A DNA stretch of 64,000 bases. It comes from Monosporascus cannonballus. Its lineage: Eukaryota; Ascomycota; Sordariomycetes; Xylariales. Where the stretch lies: the NCBI GenBank assembly GCA_004154925.1, contig QJNS01000041.1, forward strand, positions 41,815 to 105,814, in the 5' to 3' direction. The first letter of the stretch is position 1; every line of letters starts with the position of its first letter. The translations under genes were made by a program, and so were the position numbers. The notes beneath the pieces were generated by a model. That model made no database searches. It had not been told where the DNA came from and saw nothing but the letters and a program-made list of their open reading frames with translations. Positions 11,836-22,126 of this stretch are shown in pieces.

Positions 11836-12947
11836 GTTTTGCGAGATGTAATGAGACTCACAAGAAGGGTCGAAGTTGATGCTGGCCTGAGATGTTCCAA
11901 TGGTGTCAAGAACTACTACGATCCAAATCGCCCCTTGCAAGGGAGTGTACTATTGGTAATATGAATGATATAGAGGCGGTTTGTTTTACGTATTATACGT
12001 ATCAATACGTAACATAACCTTATTCAGTGTTGTATTCCTCGCCGGGGCACCATGTCGTCTAGATACTAAGTCGGTAGGTAGTTGGTCCGTCTGACTTGTC
12101 AAATATTCTTTGTCCCCCTTCGCGTATCTTACTTCGCTCTCACGGATTCTCCCTGGTTTAGAATCAAAGATATGAAGAAGGCTAATGCATGTAAGCCAGT
12201 TCCGATTACTGCGAGGTAGTCAGGCTAGGGAGGCACTTTCTGAGTATTCCGAACGGCAATCCCTGTTATAACCTCGTCCAGCCGAGACTCGCCTATGGAA
12301 GGGCATAACGAGTCTGCTTACAGGTGGGCGGGACTGCAATATTACAATTGCAAACAGCCTCATTGCTTGCTCGGGCCCGGAATAGTGGGCGTCGACGTGC
12401 GGTGTGGCTGCTTACCGGTAAGTGCAAGAATCGTGTATCATAATTCAGCCCAAATATAGTTGTCTGCATAATGAAACCTAGTGCGGGGGTTCCGTTAGAA
12501 ACGGTTGCCAACCCCAATACATGTGAGTACATGAATTGTACACCAGGGAGTAATAGGGAGCACCGCAGACTGGGATCACAAACACAACAGTTGACGCCGA
12601 CCTTGGTTCGTGATCATTTGATCGCTGCTTCTTGGCGTAAAGGATCTATTCTTGCCATAATGTTCTCAATTTTGCGCAGCCTCATTCTGGGCGTTGGCCT
12701 CGACCTGCACTCGGACGGTCCCCCCTTTTCAATGTTCGCCCGCCTAACTCGGACCAATACGACTTGCTGATTACCAATTTTCATACACGAGCGTAAGGGC
12801 TACCCTCTGCAGCAATTATAATGGCCTTTCCTCTCCTATTAATGGATGCGGTCCTTCTATTTCTTCTAAAGTCTTATCAACGAGGAACCTGGTAGAGGAA
12901 GTGTCTTGCATACCATCACCTTAAACTCTACAAAAACTTAGCACATC
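11836..12947. promoter_or_regulatory. Divergent spacer between MFS and TauD genes
   Basis: About 1.1 kb separating two divergent start codons, presumably holding both promoters. Open frames inside it are short and featureless. Confidence 0.5.
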
Positions 12948-14242
12948 ATGGCACAGTCGTCTCATCGTAAGCCACTGCAGCTGAGTGGTGCTTTGGACAA
13001 GTTCTCCTATGAGGACTCGACGCCTGAGATCGGACGCGAATTCCTTAACGTTAACATTGTCGACGACCTAATCAAGGCCCAAAATGCTGACGACATCTTG
13101 CGTGACCTCGCAATCACGAGTAAGTTCATACCACCTGGCTGAAGAAAACAAAGTAGACGGAGACTCTAACTCGGATGATATAAGTCTCGCAGCGAGGAGT
13201 GGTGTTCTTCCGGGCCCAGGACAACCTCACCGACGAGCTGCAAAAGGAGTTTGTGCACCGCCTAGGTCAACTGGCCGGCAAGCCCGACACGTCAACCCTG
13301 CACATCTTCCCGCTAGCACCAGCCTTCGTCCCAGAGAGCGGCACCGCCGACCGGCAGATTAGCTACGTCAACTCGGTCGGCTTCAAATACATGTTCGAAA
13401 AGATGCCGACCATGGATAAGAGGAGATTCGACGCGGCCGAGTGGCATAGCGATATCCAGTTCGAGAGGGTTCCCGCGGACTACACATCGCTTCGTGTCAT
13501 CAAGCTTCCCAAGACGGGCGGTGACACGTTGTGGGCGTCGGGCTACGAGCTGTACAATCGCCTGTCTAAGACCTATCAAGACTTCGTCGACGGCTTGAGC
13601 GTGACGTGCCGGGCCGACTGCGTGCTCATGGCAATGCAGCATAAGGGCGAGAAGATCGAGGAAGGGGAGAGGGGAAGCCCCCTGAACGTGGGAAGCGCCC
13701 TGGCGGCTGTCCATCCTGTGGTGCGCACGCACCCGGTGACCGGCTGGAGGAGCATCTTCTCCGTTGGCCAGTTCTCCAAGCGTATCAATGAGGTTAACCT
13801 GCAGGAGTCTGACGAGCTGCTGAAGAAGTTCTACAGCATGATCCAGGAGAACCATGATCTGCAGGTCAGGTTCAAGTGGAGGTTTCCGAACGACGTCGGT
13901 AAGTATCTGCCCCCTCCCCTCGCCGTCTAAATCAAGGAATGCCGAAAGGTCTGACTGGGGCTAGCTATCTGGGATAACCGCTGCACCTTCCACCGCGCCA
14001 CCTTTGACTACTTGGGTCTCGGTGAACGCTTTGGTAATCGCGCTGTGGGCATAGGCGAGATCCCGTATTTTGACCCTGAGAGCAAATCCCGGGATGAAGC
14101 TCTGGGTGTAAAGAAGGCCGAAAACCACGGAGTTGCTAACGAAAGTGCTAACGGTGGTTCCCATGGAGGTCATGGGATGACGCATGGATCTCACGGGATG
14201 GGCCAGGGAGGGGCCAATGGTCATGACCGTGCAGCTCACTGA
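12948..14242 (+). CDS. TauD/TfdA-family Fe(II)/2-oxoglutarate dioxygenase
   Basis: Three exons: 12948-13119, 13185-13898 and 13965-14242. After splicing, the protein shows ISQRGVVFFRAQ, the iron-binding HxD motif in EWHSDIQFE, and the distal His with a following Arg in CTFHRATFDY, i.e. the full 2-His-1-carboxylate triad of TauD enzymes. Such enzymes hydroxylate, desaturate or cleave using 2-oxoglutarate and O2. Related proteins occur beside or fused to isocyanide synthases in fungi and bacteria, where they oxidise the amino-acid side chain; that role here is inferred. Unusual: the last ~30 residues form a Gly/His/Met-rich tail (repeated SHG, HGM units at about 14150-14240), absent from typical TauD proteins and suggestive of metal binding. 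The gene appears intact. Confidence 0.9.
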
Positions 14243-15099
14243 AGTTCTCGTTTCCTCAAGCCAGCTAGTACAACAGTAACTGTACTTCAATGCAACTGTC
14301 GCTACCCCTTATGTATCAATAAGGACATATGACGGATGATGGGGGAGTTGATGCCCTCATATTTTCGGTCTACTTCTTCATTACGTATAACAAGCTCGGC
14401 TTTTGTCTCGCAAAAAGCTATCCTAATATGTTCGCGGACCAAAAATAGCGTGGCCGTGAAACCTGTCAGGGAACACGTCATTCTTAGTGCCCCGTAGATA
14501 GTTAATGCTCGCACTACACACTGACTCGAGGAGTACTGCGAGCGGCAGACGAGGTTGTTGCTAGTGCGTCGTCTTTAGTCTTCCTGAAGTGGATGAGGTG
14601 CTAGGCCAGCATCGTTGTTTAAGAACCGCGGGAATTCCTGGATCAGATGCTGGTAGTATTCTTGCATGTAGGCCCTATAGGGAAATACGGGAATTGCCCA
14701 TGTAGATACGTATGAGAGTTGGGGGCGGAAAACAGGGGGTTTCTGACCTCTTTGTTTTAGACTATCCATGGAAAACACGAGTCTCCGAGCGCTCGGCCGG
14801 TAGGTCATAGTGTCCTCCGAATTGCCACAATACTCCGAAGCATATGCCTGCCTTGTTACCTAACAAGCCAATTATCCCTATTATGGAACTACCCATGTTC
14901 TTTTGGATCTTCTGGATCTCTTTCTGTGGAATATCTTCTCTTCGACGGCGAGCCACAAAGCATCGGATTAGCGGTTTTCAAAGATTGGTTAAAGCTCATT
15001 GTAAAGGCACTTCCCCCAACCTTCACTTGAGGGAAATGCTTCTATCTGAAGAGAATTCGCCACCATGACAACAACATTGAGCAGCTAGGGGGGACAAGC
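14243..15099. other. Intergenic, no gene recognised
   Basis: Low-similarity spacer downstream of the dioxygenase. Short open frames on both strands have no recognisable family features. Confidence 0.55.
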
Positions 15100-15379
15100 A
15101 TGCCCCGTAACCATTTCCCTGTCGAGAACAGAGTGCGTACGTCGTTGCCTTAATTGTCTGATTAGCACTGAGATCTTCTCTCAGATGAGTCTCATCACAG
15201 GAGGGAATCGTGAAATGAGACTCGAAGTTGGCCGCAAGCTTGCCGACAAAGGCGGCAACATCATCATAGCTCGACATCAGCAGCGGCTTCAGCACGCCAT
15301 CAAATACATTGAGGCGGTGATTCAATTTCCCTGGCTCCCAACACCAGTGTCTCAGCGAGCCCATAAATTAGATATATAG
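15100..15379 (+). pseudogene. 5' remnant of 3-ketodihydrosphingosine reductase (TSC10/KDSR-like SDR)
   Basis: An ATG at 15100 opens MPRNHFPVENR; a plausible 50-nt intron (about 15134-15183, GTGCGT to CTCAG) leads into SLITGG and then LEVGRKLADKGGNIII and QQRLQHAIKYIE. This order matches the N-terminus of fungal 3-ketodihydrosphingosine reductases, the second enzyme of sphingolipid biosynthesis. Two glycines of the cofactor loop are replaced (NREMR where GMG is expected), one residue is missing after the third beta strand, and similarity stops at about residue 60, followed by a stop at 15377. I read it as a truncated, decayed duplicate rather than a working gene. Confidence 0.6.
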
Positions 15380-16485
15380 CCTCATATGAGAGAATAAGCA
15401 ATGGGCAGTCGACGTAACAAGACGACAATTCCACCATATCTGCACTGACGTAGCTTCGCCGCATGAATCCGCCTGGGCCATCAGCGATTCTACCGCTTGG
15501 AATAACGGAGACTGCCAGACGTCGTGTGGAAATGTGCAGGAAGCTCCCATCCCGCGCTATGTATCGACAACGACATCGACGACGATTATTTGCAGGCTCA
15601 AATGAACCATAATTATTTACGAGATGGCACGCGCAATTCCAAGAACTTGGCTACGACAGGCTCAGAGCTCTGTTCAGACAAGTAACAGAAGTTAAACACT
15701 TCGAAACATCTGGTGTCAACGGCTATAATGTGTCCACCACATCATTTTTACATCCACATTTCGCGCCCTAGATACATTTTCCTGTTGGTGGCATGTAATC
15801 CGACAAAGGCAGCGCTCCGCTAGATTACCGACCCGCTCTCACAGGAGATGAAACTTTACACTGCGGCGAACCCCCTCAGCTCAGGTGCGCGCGCACACAC
15901 AGTCTTCCCAGCCGAGATCCCCACCGAGGCATTTGAGACCGAGCAGCGCATCATGCCGGAGCCAACGATCATTTTAGAGGCCCAGATAAGGGGCAGGTCG
16001 CAGTGGCTGCCGCAGCGGAGAGTATTCACGGCTTGGGGGTAGGGCACGATACGGTGACTACAACGTTACTCACTAAGCTGGCGTTTTGCGGTATGGCCGG
16101 GGGAAGCTATCGGGGGCGGTTTTGGAAGGGACTGGTGGCTTGCGTTATTGCTTATACAATAGGCATTGCCCTGGTTCTTAGAAGATTAGACTCAGATTCC
16201 AATATTAGGAAGTGGAGGGAGAAAAATAGCTCGTTTGGAAGGGCGAAGAAGGCAGCCGAATTTGACGACTTGGGATTGCATCCTTGGCATAGTACACCAA
16301 ATCTCTTTGATCGCCAAACAGTGAGAGGGAATGAAGATGCCTAGGGGTAGATGAGTGTATTGAAGCTGGATGAAAAGCCATCCAAAAGACCTGGGACCCA
16401 AAGCTTCCTTATATAGACAATAACCACATTCCATAGCCTTCCATGCATGCACCCGTGACCCCGTTATTAACAGCAGATTCTAAAA
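15380..16485. other. Intergenic with an unsupported open frame
   Basis: An open frame at about 16003-16344 (+) starts with GTG, contains one hydrophobic segment (VACVIAYTIGIALVL) and ends with charged residues. Nothing ties it to a family and no codon-usage argument can be made by eye, so I do not call a gene. The rest shows nothing. Confidence 0.4.
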
Positions 16486-16893
16486 CTATCTATAGTCGAG
16501 AGTCAATTTAGGTAACTGCTCGCCTACGTCTCCACGCGGCTGAAACATGAGGTTTGGTCCGTCATGTGTCGAGGAGAGGATTTCGTAAAGCTGGTATTCA
16601 TCTTCCTTTTCTCTTCCCCGAGCCAATTTAGGGTTCCCTCCTCCCACTTTGCCCAATTTACCAGGAGCACTCTGAAAATCGAAATACCAGAGAGTCCTAG
16701 CCAAGTTTAAACTTGCCTGCAGATAAGCCATGGCTTTCCCTGCGCAGCTGCGCGTGCCAACTGAGAATGCTTGAAAGGCAGCATTCATGAGAGTTTTCTG
16801 GGATTCGGGCATATCTGCATCTAGCCAGCGCTCAGGTTTGAATGCGAAAGAATCGGGGAAGAATTCCTCGTTGTGGTGCAAGGTGTAGGTATT

Positions 16894-17097
16894 GTCAGGG
16901 AAAATGGTAAAGTACGGAGTGAGAGGCAGAAGAAGCAGCCCAGCAGGTGGTTCATAGTATGGGTAATAAATAGATGACCATTAATGCCTGCCCTTTTCTA
17001 ACTACTCGGGGGCGAAGCCCCCCTATATATATACAAACTGGAGCCACACTGGTGGGTCGCTTGGCCCCGGAAAGGGGGCCGCACCTTGGCACCTGAC
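16894..17097. mobile_element. 204-bp MITE-like insertion in P450
   Basis: Ends are GTCAGG (16894-16899) and CCTGAC (17092-17097), a perfect 6-bp terminal inverted repeat. It is flanked by AGGTATT at 16887-16893 and 17098-17104 (AGGTATTG if the next base is counted), i.e. a 7-8 bp target-site duplication, in the size range of hAT elements. Inside are GC-rich palindromes (GGGGGCGAAGCCCCC) and no coding frame. Confidence 0.65.
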
Positions 17098-17568
17098 AGG
17101 TATTGACACCCACTTGGACGCCAGGGGGTATGACATGGCCATCGACAATCCAGGGCTCACTAGATGTATCAGAAGCGAGAAGCTCGCGCCACAATGTGCT
17201 AGGAGCGGGTGGAGACATTCGTAAAGTCTCGTCGAGGCAGGCTCGAAGGTACTTGCAGTTGGACAGTTTCGCTCCCCCTTTTATTTCGTCTACTGTCTTG
17301 AACGTCGATCGAATTTCTTCTGCAAGTGTCCTATACGCCGTAGGATTCTTAGATAGATAGAAGAATGCTGCGGCCAACAACGTGGACGTCGTCTCGCCTC
17401 CCGCTGGAAAGAAGAACCCCGCCTCTGCCCAAATATCGCTGTCCATGAGGTTATGTCCGCTGAGGCTCATCTCTCCAGCCACAATTGAATAGAGATCGTG
17501 TCTGGCATGTCTATCGGCAAGACGTGACGCGATAAGGCTCTCGATCGCAGCCCAGTAACGACGTACTT

Positions 17569-17778
17569 TGTGAGAAAGGGTGTTAAATTGATGATGTATC
17601 AGAGCTCTGAATTCCCAACAACAACTGGAAAATTCAGGCCTATATATATACACGAATAAATGGATTATTAAGCGTATCATTCCATTATTAATCAGTATGA
17701 AAACGTATGGAAGAAAAGGATTTTTTATTCCGGAAGCGTATAGGGGTAGACCCACTTTTCCGGATCCGGATTCCTAGA
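17569..17778. mobile_element. 210-bp insertion in P450 with 5-bp flanking repeat
   Basis: AT-rich block flanked by TACTT at 17564-17568 and 17779-17783. No clear terminal inverted repeat. On the gene strand it starts after GAGAAGTA and ends before CGTCG; removing the block and one repeat gives an in-frame join at a conserved P450 position, whereas the GT-AG pair at the same place loses one base. Origin as an insertion is inferred. Confidence 0.5.
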
Positions 17779-18693
17779 TACTTCTCGGGCAAAAAAGATT
17801 TCCAGGAAACTGTATAACCGCATGGACTTCAGCAGCGGGAACTGCATGAATAGGTTGCATCGGTAGTTGCCAAAGATGTGAGCGTCAATCATAAAGCGGT
17901 ATTCAGGATGAGACTGTGTGTTGAGGGGTTTTCCAAACGCCAGGAGACTGACTGAATCGATTCCCAGCCGTTTGAGTCTCTCAGTCATATTGACGGGAGT
18001 TCGAGAACGAGAAGACAACAGTAGAAGATGCAAGAATATATCAATCTGCTCGATCATGGTTGGCTCAAAAATCCGCATCGAACGCTCAGAGATGGCTTGC
18101 CCGATGAGCTTGCGCTTGAATCGATGGGACTCTTTGTCGATGACGTTAAATACGTGCCATAAGCCCGTGATGACGGCCGTATGCTTGTATAAGTGCAACT
18201 TGGCCACCCTATCATTCTGATATATGTCTTATACCCGTTAGACTGTTCCTGGCAGATAATTATGGGGTGTTTTTTTTTTAATTTATTTACCATGAACCGC
18301 TTTGAGCGAGCTGAAAATTAGTCGATTCGGTCCATGCCGTAATATGGGCCCTATGACCATGCCAGATCAGAGTCAATTCCAGGAGGAGCAGAGAAGACAA
18401 TCAACGAGCCGGTAATAAATACCATATTGAATGTGATCTTGCCTTGTCTTCACGTGAAGGGACATAGACCCTGCATGGATACCTCCATAGAGATCGGACA
18501 GCTTCGCGAGGAGAGGACCCGGATAGCCTCGTAAGGGATGTAGAAGCAACCGATTGCTAAACAGGGCGACGGTCTTGACGAATGTCAGAAAGGGGCCGGT
18601 TTCATAGGCCCAGTAGGTATGGTTACTTACGTATATCACAACAGTATAGAGGAGATATGAAATCCCCGAGGAAAGAAGGCCCAGAGAATACAT

Positions 18694-19476
18694 TTCGAGT
18701 CACTCGACAAAATTGTCTGATGGAGGTTGAATGATAAGTTTCCAACCTCATTGGCTTCGGAAATGATAGAATATGATACACGAACACTTTTAACTATGAG
18801 TGCTTCAGAGGTCGGCTAATCGCATTGGCGGGTTCATTCAGTTACATGTCTGTGTATTGGCCGCAGAACGAAATCTGACACCCTTACTTAACAGGCAGGG
18901 ATATATTCCGTTTGAACCGGTGAGGCACAAATGGGCTGCAGCTATGCGCCGGGAAGAGATCCACTTTTACGCAAGATGTTGGCCGTTACCACTGTCAAGC
19001 CTGCATTCCTGCAGCGTGGTGGTCTTAAAAGGTTACCTACATTCTCCTACATATATATGCAACATGTCGCCTCGGTAGGACTTCGCGAATGGGGGAATTG
19101 TAAAGAAGGGCTTGGACAAGACATTCATTCTATTATCGGCATTATTCTCGTTGGACAGCGGGAGCGCAATGATTCGTTGTGTACCGACCGCTTAGATGGC
19201 CTTCTATCTTGGATGCAAGGGATTGCAGGTTATACGCAGTTAGTTCTGCATCCCTGTACCCTCAGCAGCAACCAAAAAAGACCTCATGCGCATTTATGTC
19301 TGAGACGTATAGTAATCCTTCGGAGCGACCTGCTGTTAGTACAGGTTAATGGCAAAAACAAGTTGAATTCCTGTTAAATGCCACGCCAAGTGTCAAGTCC
19401 TGGGGCTTGGGGGTTCTATATAGAGACTTGTGGTGTGGGCGACATGACACCTATTCAAGAAGCCGATGAAAATACT
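18694..19476. other. Intergenic, no gene recognised
   Basis: Contains an open frame near 18931-19377 (+) without family features. No supported gene. Confidence 0.5.
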
Positions 19477-19643
19477 TGTCACGGAAAAGGGCACCCCTAG
19501 CTAGGGTCTTCGGGTAATTGTTATTCCTTCCCGGAGCCCTATATCAGTGGATCGCCCACAACAAGTGGGATCAACGCTTCCTAGCTTTAGACAAGTCAAT
19601 ATACCCTCAAGAGCTGTGCACCTGATCCTTAGTAAGTGTGACA
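19477..19643 (+). mobile_element. TIR element copy 1 (167 bp)
   Basis: Begins TGTCACGGAAAAGGG and ends AGTGTGACA, giving a TGTCAC/GTGACA terminal inverted repeat. It is flanked by ATACT at 19472-19476 and 19644-19648 (5-bp duplication). The interior shares long stretches with the copies at 21488 and 53002, including CAGTGGATCGCCCA and CTCAAGAGCTGTGCA. No coding capacity: a non-autonomous element. Confidence 0.75.
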
Positions 19644-20504
19644 ATACTAATATACGCAATACAATGTAGGCAACTACCGTCCACCATGCCGATATTTCTG
19701 CTGTGAACATTCTTGCAGATCTCATGTAAAGGAAAGCGAAGGATTTACCCCAGTACCAAATATACCTGGGTTATGTTTGGTATTACTGGATCTATCCATC
19801 TGTGTAGCTCTACTTGCACCCTCATTGGGCATCTTTGAACCCTCTGCCCGTCCACGAATACTCAGACTGGCATGTTGGCTTCTAAATGGCGGCTAACAGT
19901 CAGTAGACCAAATAGGTTGCCAGGAACTTTGCCATTTGCTATTACTTCTCTAGCCTTGTGTATTCTTCTCGAATAGGATGTTCTGCCGAATCCCCCTGTG
20001 CCATTTGACATATGACGTGAGTAATCATAGGCATGATCTAGTGGCTTAATCGATAAATGAATTAGTAGAGGATGCCTGCCACCTTGTGTTTTGACCGTCT
20101 TGTGCAGATCCCACACTGGCTTCTGTTCGTCTGGTAAACACCCCTGTCCATGAAAAAGCCCAGGGGATGGCCTTGCTAGCTGGAGTTCTGTCGGCGAAGA
20201 TCCTCGAAAAGCGGGCATAGAGTAAACAAGCACCAGCAATATCAGCTCTGCGAGACACCAAAAGAACATGGGGGAAACTATGATATGTCGCATCTTCGGA
20301 GAGAAAATATTGGACCGTCGCAGCAAAGCACAAGCTCTCAGCAATCGTCGTCCTGTCAAATAGGTAGTTAGAATGTCGGTGGATATTCGGTAGGCGGGTT
20401 ACAGAGAAAAGAGAGATCGTACAATATACCAGTAGCGAAACTCTTCCCCTTGCTTCAGCCGATGGTATTTCAAACCACGCCACTGCCAGAGTTTAGAAGC
20501 GCAG
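19644..20504. other. Possible membrane-protein fragment ending at assembly gap
   Basis: On the minus strand, two overlapping frames (20046-20483 and 19862-20359) can be joined by a canonical-looking intron ending TTTGACAG near 20340. The joined sequence has two hydrophobic segments, including FFWCLAELILLVLVYSM. I cannot assign a family, and the 5' end runs into the assembly gap. It may be a fragment of an integral membrane protein. Confidence 0.25.
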
Positions 20505-20514
20505 NNNNNNNNNN
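20505..20514. other. Assembly gap (10 N)
   Basis: Ten undetermined bases, followed within 10 bp by 14 C and then 10 T in a row. Real distance across the gap is unknown. Confidence 0.98.
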
Positions 20515-20946
20515 TTAGAACAACCCCCCCCCCCCCCTTTTTTTTTTCGCATTTGAAGAATATCCTTAATTGTTTCTCTTATTAATCAAGATCCTTATCA
20601 TGATTCTTGCAATGCAATAATTAAACAGATCGAAGGAACCAGTTGAAGATGGGATCATCATCCTGAGATGAATTCGTAAGGCCACGGCTGGCGGGTCACC
20701 GCGGAACATCACAGATCGTACCTGTGAAAAATCACTCTGACCAGTAATCTCTAGGTAATGTTATGTCAAATAACGGATATTCCCAGTCTGGGGGGGAAAG
20801 CTGAGCATGTGTCTGTGACGGAGTGCCCCTTCATACAAATCTACGCTTGGGAAACTACGTATAAATACTTTACTGCAACGTTTTGAGCTTCGAATTGTGC
20901 ATCCTCCGCAGACGAAGTTCTTTGTCCTCGAAGCCAAACCGTCATC

Positions 20947-22126
20947 ATGGCGGAAGCCTCAACTTTAACCTCGACGACGGTGCGATTCGGCACCTGGAAA
21001 TCAAATCTAGCCATCGTCCAGACCGAGGGTATCCGCGGCAGTCTACAGAAGATTGCGCCAGATCGCTCTTTCGAAATTGTAGCTCTCCGCACCATGGGGA
21101 CAAAGACCTAAAAACGACTCTCTGCCACTTTGGAGCAAGGAGTCAGCTGGATGTTGTAGTGCATTGTCTGAGAGATTAAAACCCCAATTTTCCTCTTAGC
21201 GAGCCATTTAATAACCATCCAGCGAAATATGCCAACCAAACTCCCTGACTCCTGTGATTTGGCAGCCATCTCCCTCCGCGAAGTTCCCCGTGATGCTCTG
21301 ATAGCCAAAGCTGGCTTACTTTATACCACCTGACCAGATACTACCCGAAGGTGCTGTTGTTGGCACTTCGTCAGTGCGCCGCTCTGCGCAGCTTCACCGC
21401 CTATACACCCACCTGCGCTTTGCCAACTTGCGTGGGAGCGTGGAAATCCGTCTGGCAAAGGTTTATAATCCTGAGAGTGAGTATACCTGTCGTGGAAAAG
21501 GGCCCCCCCTTTCTGTTGGGCAGCAATATTGGAGCCCAAAAGCTATATATCAGTGGATCACCCACAACAAGTGGGATCAACGCTTCCTAACTTCCTACAA
21601 GTCAATATAACCTCAAGAGCTGTGCAGCTGCTCCTTAGCAAGTGTGACAATACCACTATGATAATGCCTGCCTGGGCCACGAGCGTGTTGGACTTGGGCA
21701 TCGCATTAACCAGTACCTGGGTTCCAAGGACGATGCATTTTGCACGCGGTCGGCCAAGCAGCACTTGGCCTGTAGGTTCGCAAGGGTGGCACCAAGATCC
21801 TGTACTTGCTGAACGGGCTGATCAACCAAAAGTCCCGTTTGGCGTGTCTTGCGGAGCCGGCTCTTATGCGCATACTTGAAGGCGGCTGCAGCGTCCCGAT
21901 TAGCGTCGAAACAGAGTGGCTCGGCGTATCGAAGGATCTGCTAAGATAGGAGCAGTAGTCATCAGCGTTGACGGTTCCCAAAGTGTCCAAGACACCCTTG
22001 ATGCAATAGTGCAGACCAAACGATGAAACGACAACACTCGGACAGGAACGGGCTGCAAGGCCGGTAAAAGCAGGCGCCCATGCAATGTTGAACGATATCA
22101 ATACCAACCGGCCAGCCAAAGACTGA
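20947..22126 (+). pseudogene. Porphobilinogen deaminase (HEM3) pseudogene
   Basis: Pieces in the correct order match hydroxymethylbilane synthase, the third enzyme of haem synthesis: VRFGTWKSNLAIVQTEGI, SFEIVALRTMGDKD, LDVVVHCLRD, MPTKLPDSCDLAAISLRE, PRDALIAK, TSSVRRSAQL, ESEYT, VGLGHRINQYLGS, KSRLACLAE, the cofactor-cysteine loop EGGCSVPI, VVISVDGS, and a C-terminal NRPAKD before the stop at 22124. Reading frame changes several times, about 15 residues are missing after FGAR, a former splice site between HCLRD and MPT looks damaged, and a 162-bp TIR element is inserted at EYT. It is a full-length but dead duplicate; the functional HEM3 is presumably elsewhere. Confidence 0.85.
21488..21649 (+). 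mobile_element. TIR element copy 2 (162 bp), inside HEM3 pseudogene
   Basis: Starts TGTCGTGGAAAAGGG, ends AGTGTGACA, and is flanked by ATACC at 21483-21487 and 21650-21654. The host sequence on both sides is HEM3 coding DNA, which fixes the insertion point independently. Same family as 19477-19643 and 53002-53178. Confidence 0.82.

Larger units (their letters stand above)
16486..18693 (-). pseudogene. Cytochrome P450 interrupted by two short insertions
   Basis: From ATG 18693 the N-terminus has a membrane anchor and LLLHPLRGYPGPLLAKLSD, then YG/PILRHGPNRLIFSS and VHDIYQNDRVAKLHLYKH after canonical splicing. Later landmarks are the I-helix AGGETTST, ETLR (ExxR), FKPERW and the haem loop FSVGTRSCAGK. 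It belongs to the broad CYP65/isotrichodermin-C15-hydroxylase-like group. Two stretches do not fit as introns: 16894-17097 and 17569-17778. Each is flanked by a short direct repeat, and taking one out with one repeat copy restores the expected frame (GVNT to YTLHHNE; AREV to RRYWAA), while the canonical splice sites available there do not. The gene is therefore probably inactive unless unusual splicing removes both. It lies close to the cluster but may not belong to it. Confidence 0.7.

Noticed and set aside
13313..13855. 180-codon minus-strand open frame over the dioxygenase
   Set aside because: Antisense shadow of the TauD exon 2.
1..14242. Xanthocillin (xan) or crm-type cluster
   Set aside because: No bZIP regulator, isocyanide hydratase, methyltransferase or NRPS-like domain is visible; the P450 partner is DIT2-like instead.
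16003..16344. 113-codon open frame next to the interrupted P450
   Set aside because: GTG start, no family feature and no nearby splice partners.
20947..22126. Functional HEM3 self-resistance gene
   Set aside because: Frameshifts, a deletion and a transposon insertion rule out activity.
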